A DNA stretch of 5,905 nt, taken from NCBI GenBank assembly GCA_002315875.1, contig DCIL01000070.1, forward strand, positions 10,811 to 16,715, given 5' to 3'. The stretch is from Verrucomicrobia bacterium UBA1727. GTDB taxonomy: Bacteria > Verrucomicrobiota > Kiritimatiellia > RFP12 > UBA1067. This document shows, one piece after another, positions 1-5,905 of this stretch (position 1 is the stretch's first letter; every line of letters starts with the position of its first letter). The notes beneath the pieces are model-generated. The model saw only the letters and a program-made list of their open reading frames with translations. It was not told where the DNA came from and searched no databases. A program made the position numbers and the translations under genes.

Positions 1-608
1 TCCTCCTCCTTCGCCTTCGCGGCGGAAAGCACGTAGCACTTCTCGAGATTCGCGACCGTGAGGTTGTCGCGCTCTTCCTGAGTGAGGCATTCGCGATAGC
101 CCTTGATGAGAATTCCGAACTGCGTTCCCCAGTCCCCAAGATGGTTATCGGCGATCACCCGATAGCCGAGCGAACGGAAGATGCGGTCGATCGCCGAGCC
201 GATGACGGTCGAGCGAATGTGCCCGATGTGCATCTGCTTGGCCGCATTGGGCGAGGAGTAGTCGATGACCACCGTCTTGCCCGCGCCACTCTGAGGGATG
301 TTGAGATGCTTTGAAGTCGAGAGAGTTGAGAGCTCGGCGTTGAGCCAGGCGGAGCCGACCGTGAGGTTGAGGAAGCCGGGACCCGCGATCTCGACTTTTT
401 CGAAACAGTCGGACCCCTTCAGTTGCTCGGCGACCTTCGTGCCGATCTCACGCGGATTCGCCTTCAATTTCTTCGCGAGCTTGAGCGCGTCATTGCACTG
501 GTAGTCACCGAACTTCGGATCCGTCGCGGGCAATACGCGGACGAACGAAAAATCTTCACCGGGAAACGCGCTCTCAAACGCCTGTTTTACAATATCAGTT
601 AAGTTCAT
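1..608 (-). CDS. argS: Arginyl-tRNA synthetase, N-terminal part (runs off the left edge)
   Basis: Class I aminoacyl-tRNA synthetase that charges tRNA-Arg with arginine in the cytoplasm using ATP. I translated this frame by hand: it opens with ATG at 608 (MNLTDIVKQAFESAF) and stays open for 202 codons to the window edge. Residues 1 to about 85 match the ArgRS-specific N-terminal domain that recognises the tRNA D-loop, including GPGFLNL at 77-83. The catalytic Rossmann fold then begins, with SSPNAAKQMHIGHIRS at 118-133 containing the HIGH signature (127-130) and GDWGTQFG at 158-165, both diagnostic of ArgRS. E. coli ArgRS has 577 residues, so about one third is visible; the KMSKS-loop region and anticodon-binding domain lie outside. 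The ATG is supported by an AAGGA Shine-Dalgarno nine bases upstream. It follows tsaD by 47 bases with no visible terminator, so co-transcription is likely. No frameshift or internal stop was seen. Confidence 0.96.
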   Translation of the reverse strand, partial: MNLTDIVKQAFESAFPGEDFSFVRVLPATDPKFGDYQCNDALKLAKKLKANPREIGTKVAEQLKGSDCFEKVEIAGPGFLNLTVGSAWLNAELSTLSTSKHLNIPQSGAGKTVVIDYSSPNAAKQMHIGHIRSTVIGSAIDRIFRSLGYRVIADNHLGDWGTQFGILIKGYRECLTQEERDNLTVANLEKCYVLSAAKAKEE

Positions 609-655
609 GTTCAATTTTCCTTTTCCTTTTTCCCTTTTCCTTTTTCCTTATCCCC
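609..655 (-). promoter_or_regulatory. argS leader with repeated Shine-Dalgarno-like motifs
   Basis: This 47-base gap between the tsaD stop and the argS start is almost all purine on the coding strand. Positions 615-649 are an uninterrupted purine run made of GGAAAA-type blocks. The block nearest the start (AAGGA, plus-strand 618-622) lies nine bases from the ATG at 608, a normal ribosome-binding distance, and four further GG-containing blocks lie upstream. No hairpin followed by a U-run was seen, so this looks like a translation leader rather than a terminator. Confidence 0.7.
619..647. repeat. Tandem 14-base repeat in the argS leader (about two copies)
   Basis: On the plus strand the 14-mer CCTTTTCCTTTTTC occurs at 619-632 and again at 633-646, and the period continues one base further to 647. 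It is an exact head-to-tail duplication within a pyrimidine tract. Each unit carries two Shine-Dalgarno-like GGAAA blocks on the argS coding strand. Such a tract is prone to slipped-strand copy-number change. That is a general property of tandem repeats, not something shown here. Confidence 0.85.
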
Positions 656-1756
656 TCACCCTTCCCCCACCTCAAGACAAGGATTCACATCAAGCGACAT
701 CGCGTCCTTCTCATGATTCCGGCGATAGTAGGCGAGCGCGGCAATCATCGCGCCATTATCTCCGCAATACTTCGGCTTCGCCATAAGAATCGGCACTCCC
801 GCTTCCGCGGCGACTTCACCGAGCACTTCACGAAGTCGCGAATTGAGCGAAACTCCACCCCCGACGATGAAGGCCTTGTAAGCGCGGCGCTTCAATGCCG
901 TGCGCGTACGATCGGCGACTGCGCCCACGATCGCCTCCTGATACGACGCGACCACGCGCGGAATCTCGCCCGCCGCCGTCAGCGCCTCGGCTCCGCCCTG
1001 CTGCTGGACGTATCTCAAAAGCGAGGTCTTGAGTCCCGAAAAGCTTACGCACATGTCCGCAGGCAGTCCCGCGAGCGCGCTTACGCCTTCGCGTGGACGT
1101 CCCTTCGGAAACGGAACGAGCGTCTTCTTCCATCCTTCGCCCGCGCTTTCGCGATACTCACGCGATATCTTATCGACCTTGGGTCCGCCCGGATATCCAA
1201 GCCCGAGCAGTTTCGCGGCCTTGTCGAACGCCTCGCCCGCTGCATCATCGAGGGTAAGGCCGACAATCTCGTACTTTCCGTACTCGGCCATGTCGATCCA
1301 GTTGGTGTGTCCGCCAGAAATCGCCAACCCGAGCGCGGGCGCAAGCTTCACCGGGTCGAGACCCTTCTCCTCGTCACCCGCATCGCGCAGGAAAGGCGTG
1401 TGCAGATGGGCTTCGATGTGATTGATGCCGATGAGCGGAATCTTCATCGCGCTCGCCAGTCCCTTCGCCGCGTTGAGTCCGACGATCAGGGCGGGAGAAA
1501 GTCCGGGACCGTAAGTTACCGCCACCGCATCGGGCTTCTCGCGTCCCGTAGCCGCCTTGTACTTCAAAAGCGCATCGCCGATGACCTCGCCGATCTTCTC
1601 GACATGGGCGCGGGACGCGATTTCGGGAACCACTCCGCCGTAGGGAATGTGCAAGGGAATCTGGGTGTAGACCGTATTGGCCAATACCACCGATCCGTCT
1701 TTCACCACTGCCGCGGCCGTCTCGTCGCAGCTCGTTTCAATACCGAGAATGTCCAT
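656..1756 (-). CDS. tsaD: tRNA N6-adenosine threonylcarbamoyltransferase TsaD
   Basis: TsaD (formerly Gcp/YgjD; Kae1 family) transfers the threonylcarbamoyl group to A37 of ANN-decoding tRNAs, making t6A with TsaB, TsaC and TsaE. The ASKHA-fold signatures are all visible in 366 residues: GIETSCDET at 5-13, HIEAH at 113-117 supplying metal ligands H113 and H117, SGGHT at 147-151, DDAAGEAFDKAAKLLGL at 170-186, FSGLKT at 239-244, GGGVSLNSRLR at 299-309, and DNGAMIA at 333-339, whose D333 is the third metal ligand. It is somewhat longer than the 337-residue E. coli protein; the extra residues appear mainly around 124-138 and 218-236. The ATG at 1756 is chosen because the conserved ETSCDET begins immediately after it. 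The upstream gene stops only six bases before, with a weak Shine-Dalgarno, which suggests translational coupling. argS follows in the same direction. Confidence 0.97.
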   Translation of the reverse strand: MDILGIETSCDETAAAVVKDGSVVLANTVYTQIPLHIPYGGVVPEIASRAHVEKIGEVIGDALLKYKAATGREKPDAVAVTYGPGLSPALIVGLNAAKGLASAMKIPLIGINHIEAHLHTPFLRDAGDEEKGLDPVKLAPALGLAISGGHTNWIDMAEYGKYEIVGLTLDDAAGEAFDKAAKLLGLGYPGGPKVDKISREYRESAGEGWKKTLVPFPKGRPREGVSALAGLPADMCVSFSGLKTSLLRYVQQQGGAEALTAAGEIPRVVASYQEAIVGAVADRTRTALKRRAYKAFIVGGGVSLNSRLREVLGEVAAEAGVPILMAKPKYCGDNGAMIAALAYYRRNHEKDAMSLDVNPCLEVGEG

Positions 1757-1762
1757 CTCAAC

Positions 1763-2605
1763 TTACCAGAACTTCCACCACGGATTCTCCTTGGCCTTCA
1801 CCCCGCCTTCGCGATAAAGCTCGCGAACCCGCGCCGTGCCCGCGGTTTCGGGATCTTGCACTGCCTCGCGGAAGCGGAACTCGAGGGCGTCCGGCAGCGA
1901 CCAGAACTCGCTACGCACGAACTGATCCTGCGTGAGGCGGTGGAGAACCACGACTTCGCCGGACGGCATGATGCTGATCGCCGGCTTCTCAAGGCGGAGG
2001 ATGGGGCCCAAATCGCGCGTCGCCCACCGCCGCTTTGATCCCCCGGTATCGCGGGCCGTGAGAAAGAGATGCTCGGAATGGTTGCGCGACCAGTAGACGA
2101 GCGTGAACTCGCGCTGCAAGGCCGTGCGATTCGAGAACAGCTGAGTTGCCCCACCGACCTTGACGCCTTCCACGATATCAAAAGCGCGCAGACGCCCTTC
2201 GTACCTTATGCCGCCATGCACCAGCACCGCACGCACAAGATACCGGCGCGGCTCCCAGAGCGAGTAATGGTCGCCGATGAAGGTCTCGAGCTTCTGTCCC
2301 TCGCTCGACTTCAAGCTGAAGCGCGCCACGACGGGACCTTTGGTGACACGCTGAAGCTGATGCATGTCGCTCGCCCTGAAGACCTCGATCAGCATCGCGT
2401 CCTCGCTGTTGGAATAGCCGACGGACACCTTCTCGTGCGAGGAATTTGCGACATCGACAACCGCCCGTATGCGCTCGCCAGCCACGAAATCATCACCCGA
2501 AAGCTTCAGGTCGACGGTGATTTCACTCGTCTCCGAGAAAAGCGAAAACGCCGCGGCCGAAACCGCGAGCGCAATCGCATGCTTCAGATATGATCTCGGA
2601 ATCAT
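1763..2605 (-). CDS. Exported protein of unknown function, coupled to the efflux channel gene
   Basis: I do not recognise a named family. The 280-residue product starts with a signal-peptide-like segment: R4 and K8, then a hydrophobic stretch about 10-23 (AIALAVSAAAFSLF). No clear Ala-X-Ala site or lipobox cysteine follows, so the cleavage point is uncertain. Residues 28-148 alternate strand-like segments (ITVDLKLSG, IRAVVDVANSS, YLVRAVLVHGG, FDIVEGV), suggesting an Ig-like or similar beta-sandwich. Residues 155-240 are again strand-rich with scattered aromatics. The protein ends in an aromatic, basic tail, NPWWKFW (274-280). The ATG at 2605 overlaps the stop of the upstream channel gene (ATGA), and there is no strong Shine-Dalgarno, so translation is probably coupled. 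Position suggests a periplasmic or envelope protein made alongside the efflux channel, but a role in efflux is only inference. The reading frame is intact, and the signal peptide in this frame argues it is a real gene. Confidence 0.85.
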   Translation of the reverse strand: MIPRSYLKHAIALAVSAAAFSLFSETSEITVDLKLSGDDFVAGERIRAVVDVANSSHEKVSVGYSNSEDAMLIEVFRASDMHQLQRVTKGPVVARFSLKSSEGQKLETFIGDHYSLWEPRRYLVRAVLVHGGIRYEGRLRAFDIVEGVKVGGATQLFSNRTALQREFTLVYWSRNHSEHLFLTARDTGGSKRRWATRDLGPILRLEKPAISIMPSGEVVVLHRLTQDQFVRSEFWSLPDALEFRFREAVQDPETAGTARVRELYREGGVKAKENPWWKFW

Positions 2606-4122
2606 TTCTGAGCGGCGAGGATCTCTTCATCGGGAATCGCGAGACCTCCGCCGAGCGCCTTGTAAAGCGAGATCAGATTCTGCGTGATCTGTCCGCGCGA
2701 AATGACGTACTGCTCTTCGAACTGCAGACGCGAACGCTGCGCATCGAGGACGTTGTTGAAGTCCTTGAGACCGTTCTTGTAGAGGTCCTTGGAAATCGTC
2801 ACCGCATCCGTAGCCGCCTTGACCGCCGACGCGAGCGACTTGTAACGGTGATACTCCTGAGTGTAGGCGGCGTAGGCGTCACGCACCTCGCCACAGGCCT
2901 TGTCCACCGCCAGCTGATACCCGAGCGCGAGCTCGCGCGTCTTCGCTTCGGTCGCCTTCACGTTCGCATAGATCGCGCCGCCCTGGAAGATCGGCCAGCT
3001 GACGGACGGACCGATGGACGCGAAGAAGGAATCGTAATTGAAGAAGCTCTTGTTGTTCTTCGCCTCCCAGCCGATGCTGCTGTTGAGGAAGAGTTTCGGA
3101 TACCACATCGCCTTGGCGACACCGATGCGGGCGACCTGGGCGGCGAGCGCACGCTCGGCCGCACGCACGTCGGGACGCGCACGCAGCATGTCGACCTTGA
3201 AGTCGGAAAGCTTCTGCGGAGCGAGCAGCCAGTCGCGGCGAATCTTCATCGGAGCGAGCTGGGCCTCGAGTTCGCCAGGCGTCCGCCCGGCCAGAATCGC
3301 AATCGAATTCTTCAGCACCTGTTCCTGCGCGAGTAGCTGCGGAATCGCCGCGCGCGTCTGCTCGACCACATAGGCGCACTGATTCACCGCGAGCTCGTCA
3401 CCGATGCCGGAATCAAGACGCGACTTGAGGATGTCGTAGGTCTCGGACTGCAGAACGAGGTTGGTGCGCGCCACATCGAGACGCATCTGCGTCGTGCGCA
3501 GGCTTACGTACTGCTGACCGAGGAGCGCAGTGAGCTGCACCCAGGCATTGGCAACGTTCCACCCTTCCGACTGCGCCTGCGCGAGCGCGGACTCAGCAAG
3601 ACGACGGTTGCCGCCGAAGATGTCGATCTCCCACTTGCCGTCAAGCGCGAGATTGCCGACGTTGTAATTGTAACCGGTCTTCTGACCCGACCCGCTGCGG
3701 GTGTGGGGATTCGCCCAGTAACGGGACCACATGCCGTCCACCGCGAACTTGGGCAGGAACGCCGCATAGGAGCCCAAAAGCTCGTAATTGGCCTTCTCAA
3801 GCCGCGCGATCGCCTGCAGGTAGCTCAGATTGTTCGTGACCGAGCTTTCAACGAGATCGACGAGCACCGGATCTTCAAAGCGAAGCCACCAGCGCTCCAG
3901 CGACTTCGCGGAAATGACGACGCGCTCGTCGGCATTGGACGCGGCCGGACGGTATTCGCAAGTCGCCGTAAGATTCGAGGACGGAGCACCCGCGTCAGGA
4001 AGCGCCGCGTTCTTCATATCAAGCTCAACGCCATCATAGTCAGGCCCCACCGAGGGAAGCCACGCACAGCCGACCGCAACCGCGGAAATGGCCAGAACCA
4101 GCGATTTATCAAACCTATTCAT
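2602..4122 (-). CDS. RND efflux outer-membrane lipoprotein (OprM/NodT family)
   Basis: TolC-like outer-membrane channel that forms a trimer and, with a periplasmic adaptor and an RND pump, expels compounds from the cell. The 506-residue protein starts with a lipoprotein signal peptide. The likely lipobox is AVGC (16-19), giving lipid-anchored Cys19, and the family-typical VGPDY follows at 25-29. Family hallmarks follow in order: RWWLRFEDPVL at 77-87, WEIDIFGG at 164-171, LRARPDVRAAERALAAQ at 313-329, MWYPKLFL at 339-346, SWPIFQGG at 375-382, FNNVLDAQRSRL at 455-466 and LYKALGGG at 486-493. These are the two repeated outer-membrane-efflux-protein units with long periplasmic helices. Length is normal for the family. 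The ATG at 4122 has a good AGGAG site ten bases upstream. It lies 34 bases after the RND pump stop, the usual pump-then-channel order, and its stop overlaps the next gene. Substrate cannot be read from the sequence. Confidence 0.95.
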   Translation of the reverse strand: MNRFDKSLVLAISAVAVGCAWLPSVGPDYDGVELDMKNAALPDAGAPSSNLTATCEYRPAASNADERVVISAKSLERWWLRFEDPVLVDLVESSVTNNLSYLQAIARLEKANYELLGSYAAFLPKFAVDGMWSRYWANPHTRSGSGQKTGYNYNVGNLALDGKWEIDIFGGNRRLAESALAQAQSEGWNVANAWVQLTALLGQQYVSLRTTQMRLDVARTNLVLQSETYDILKSRLDSGIGDELAVNQCAYVVEQTRAAIPQLLAQEQVLKNSIAILAGRTPGELEAQLAPMKIRRDWLLAPQKLSDFKVDMLRARPDVRAAERALAAQVARIGVAKAMWYPKLFLNSSIGWEAKNNKSFFNYDSFFASIGPSVSWPIFQGGAIYANVKATEAKTRELALGYQLAVDKACGEVRDAYAAYTQEYHRYKSLASAVKAATDAVTISKDLYKNGLKDFNNVLDAQRSRLQFEEQYVISRGQITQNLISLYKALGGGLAIPDEEILAAQK

Positions 4123-4132
4123 ACCGATGTGT

Positions 4133-4137
4133 CTCCT
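4133..4137 (-). promoter_or_regulatory. Shine-Dalgarno site of the outer-membrane channel gene
   Basis: On the coding strand AGGAG (within AATAGGAGACAC) lies ten bases before the ATG at 4122. It is the clearest ribosome-binding site in the window. It supports this ATG as the start, as does the lipoprotein signal peptide that begins there. The rest of the 34-base gap is AT-rich and shows no terminator. Confidence 0.8.
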
Positions 4138-4156
4138 ATTCTGTTATTCTAAATGA

Positions 4157-5905
4157 TCATTCGCCCTTCACGAACCAGGCCTTGATACGCTCTCGCCAGG
4201 TCTGGAAAAGCGCATAAAGTCCAGGCACCAATAGTATACCAAATCCAACGGACGCGAACATCCCCCAAAATTCGGTCGTACCGAGATGGTTGCGGCTCGT
4301 CGCACCCGCACCCGTGGCAATCATCATCGGCAGCGTGCCCAAGAGCGTGGTGAGCGCCGTCATCAATAGCGCCCTCAGACGCTCGCCCGCGGCAAGTCCC
4401 GCCGACTCGACGATGGGCAGGCCCTCGATCTCGTGCTTGTCCTTGGCGAACTCGACAATCAGAATCGCGTTCTTCGAGGCAAGTCCGATCAAGAGGACGA
4501 GGCCGAGCTGGGCGTAGATGGACAGCGGATACGGCTGGCCGGTCATGAAAATACCCCACCACTTCATGCCGGTGAGCGCACCCCAGACGGCCACGAAGAT
4601 CGAAAGCATCACGGGCAGCGGAATGGTCCACGACTCGTACTGCGCGACGAGGAAGAGGTAACCGAAGAGAATCGCGAGCGCGATGAGCGGCGCCGCGGTG
4701 CCTTCGTTGCGCTTCTCCTGGAACGAAAGCGCGACCCAGTCGAAGCCGAAGTCGGACGGCAACTCGCGGCGGAGAAGCTCCTCTACATCCTTCATGAGCT
4801 GTCCCGTGGCGACACCCGGCATCGGCAGAATCTGCACACCCGAAGCGACGTACTTGTCGCGGGTCATGATGATGCGGGGACCAAGCTCGCGAACGATTGT
4901 GCCGAGCGAACCGATCGGCACCATCGCCCCGGTGTTGCTGCGCACGTAGAGCCGCTCGACCGCCTCGGGGGTTGCGCGTCCGCTCCAGTCCGCCTGCACG
5001 GTCACGCGGTTCACCTGAGTGCCGAGGTTGACGTCGTTCACGTACCGCGAACCGAGATAGTTCTGAAGCGTTGTGTAAACCGTACCGACCGGAACGTTCA
5101 GCATCTCGGCTTTCACGCGGTCAAGCAGGAAGCGAAGGTGCGGAGTATCGGCGCTGAAGCCGGTGAAGGCGGCCATGATCGAGGGATTCTTCTGCTTGTC
5201 GTTGAGAATCGACAGAATCTTCTGCGTGACCTGATGAAGCCGCATCGGATCGGCCGTGCCCTTGTCCTGAATGTTGACGGCGACACCGTTGACGAGACCG
5301 ACGCCAGGAATCGCAGGCGGCGCGAACGGCGTCCACTTCGCCTCGGGGATTCCGTTGAGGACCTGCTGGATCTTCTGCAACAACACGAGCACATGCTGAT
5401 CGCGGCGCTTGCGCTTGTGCCAGGGCGTGAGGTCGATGATCATCGTCACCTGGTTCTCGCCCTGTCCGCCGATCATGCCGAAACCGGTGATGGTAAGGAC
5501 GTTGTTGATCTCCGGAATCTCACCGAGGAGCTTCGCCGCCCGAAGCGAAACATCGCGCGTACGATCGCGGGTCGAACCTTCGGGGAGCGTACCCTGGCAG
5601 AGCACGACGCGCTGGTCTTCGTCCGGCAGGAACGAGGTCTGCGAGCTCATGAACGAATCGACCGTAAGGAGAATCGTCAGCACGAGCAGCATCAGCGTGA
5701 GGAAGATGCGGCTGGCGAGCCACTTCGCGCAGGTGACGAAGAACGCCTTGAAGCCATTGATGAGCGAGTTGAACCACGCGAAGGGTCCGTGTTGGAACGG
5801 ACGCGCCTCGCGCAGGATGAGCGAGCAGAGCGCCGGCGCGAGCGTGAGCGCGCAAAGGGTCGAGAAGCAGACCGCGGCAGAAAGCGTCACCGAGAACTGC
5901 TGGTA
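4157..5905 (-). CDS. RND multidrug efflux pump, inner-membrane subunit, C-terminal half (AcrB/HAE1 type; runs off the right edge)
   Basis: Proton-driven inner-membrane transporter that captures hydrophobic substrates from the periplasm and passes them to an outer-membrane channel. The frame is open from the right edge (first codons YQQFS) to a TGA at 4159-4157, giving 582 residues. YQQFS matches AcrB near residue 467, so the visible part fits the last 580 or so of about 1050 residues. The GTG at 5890 is internal, not a start. Numbering from the edge: a transmembrane segment with LTLAPALCSLIL (15-31), then another around 68-85, FLPDEDQR (92-99) leading into the second periplasmic porter domain, a glycine-rich loop GFGMIGGQGENQ (141-152), and from about 402 the C-terminal transmembrane bundle. 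LIGLASKNAILIVEFAKD (472-489) includes K478, the counterpart of proton-relay Lys940 of AcrB. The paired Asp residues of TM4 lie outside. No frameshift was seen. The periplasmic adaptor gene is probably upstream, beyond the window. Confidence 0.96.
   Translation of the reverse strand, partial: YQQFSVTLSAAVCFSTLCALTLAPALCSLILREARPFQHGPFAWFNSLINGFKAFFVTCAKWLASRIFLTLMLLVLTILLTVDSFMSSQTSFLPDEDQRVVLCQGTLPEGSTRDRTRDVSLRAAKLLGEIPEINNVLTITGFGMIGGQGENQVTMIIDLTPWHKRKRRDQHVLVLLQKIQQVLNGIPEAKWTPFAPPAIPGVGLVNGVAVNIQDKGTADPMRLHQVTQKILSILNDKQKNPSIMAAFTGFSADTPHLRFLLDRVKAEMLNVPVGTVYTTLQNYLGSRYVNDVNLGTQVNRVTVQADWSGRATPEAVERLYVRSNTGAMVPIGSLGTIVRELGPRIIMTRDKYVASGVQILPMPGVATGQLMKDVEELLRRELPSDFGFDWVALSFQEKRNEGTAAPLIALAILFGYLFLVAQYESWTIPLPVMLSIFVAVWGALTGMKWWGIFMTGQPYPLSIYAQLGLVLLIGLASKNAILIVEFAKDKHEIEGLPIVESAGLAAGERLRALLMTALTTLLGTLPMMIATGAGATSRNHLGTTEFWGMFASVGFGILLVPGLYALFQTWRERIKAWFVKGE

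Noticed and set aside
298..504. A 68-codon plus-strand open frame near the left edge.
   Set aside because: It lies opposite argS, whose frame contains clear ArgRS motifs; no independent support.
713..2038. A 441-codon open frame on the plus strand, antisense to tsaD and to part of the exported-protein gene.
   Set aside because: It is rich in Arg and Leu, has no recognisable motif, and lies entirely opposite two well-supported genes. Long antisense frames are common where GC-rich codon usage leaves few stops.
2590..3336. A 248-codon plus-strand open frame opposite the outer-membrane channel gene.
   Set aside because: It is opposite a strongly supported gene, and its translation is Arg/Leu/Glu-rich with no family motifs, consistent with a mirror of the channel's codon pattern.
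4123..4156. AT-rich stretch with a TAGAAT -10-like hexamer on the minus strand before the channel gene.
   Set aside because: No matching -35 element was found, and a -10 this close to the start codon would overlap the ribosome-binding region; pump-channel co-transcription is the simpler reading.
4152..4161. Perfect 10-base palindrome AATGATCATT overlapping the RND pump stop codon.
   Set aside because: Too short and AT-rich for a terminator stem, no loop or U-run, and partly set by the stop codon; a palindrome of this size is expected by chance.
656..5905. Search for a hidden mobile element, defence system, CRISPR array or tRNA gene.
   Set aside because: No terminal inverted repeats, transposase or integrase motifs, spaced repeats or cloverleaf were seen, and almost every base lies within a recognised gene.

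Overview
This window holds five protein-coding genes, all on the minus strand and tightly packed. In transcription order (right to left) they are: the C-terminal half of an RND multidrug-efflux inner-membrane pump (AcrB/HAE1 type, cut by the right edge); an OprM/NodT-type outer-membrane efflux lipoprotein; an unrecognised exported protein of 280 residues; TsaD, the tRNA t6A-modification enzyme; and the N-terminal third of arginyl-tRNA synthetase (cut by the left edge). No RNA gene, CRISPR array, mobile element or integration scar was seen.

The RND pump and an outer-membrane channel point to a diderm (Gram-negative) bacterium. Composition looks moderately GC-rich by eye. The exported protein resembles, from memory, the beta-sandwich periplasmic proteins of the Verrucomicrobiota/Kiritimatiellota/Lentisphaerota group, so a PVC-group genome is a plausible but weak guess.

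Layout: 5905-4157 RND pump; 34-base gap with a clear Shine-Dalgarno; 4122-2602 outer-membrane channel; 4-base ATGA overlap; 2605-1763 exported protein; 6-base gap; 1756-656 tsaD; 47-base purine-rich (coding strand) leader with a 14-base tandem repeat; 608-1 argS. No stretch over 60 bases lacks a gene. No terminator or convincing promoter was found between the genes, so a single transcript may run from an efflux operon into two tRNA-related housekeeping genes.

The pump and channel would work together, with a periplasmic adaptor probably encoded beyond the right edge, to expel compounds across both membranes. TsaD and ArgS both serve tRNA function. The exported protein is translationally coupled to the channel gene, but its role is unknown. 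The region reads as ordinary chromosome. The points most worth checking are the repeat in the argS leader, the coupled unknown protein, and the efflux-to-tRNA gene order.
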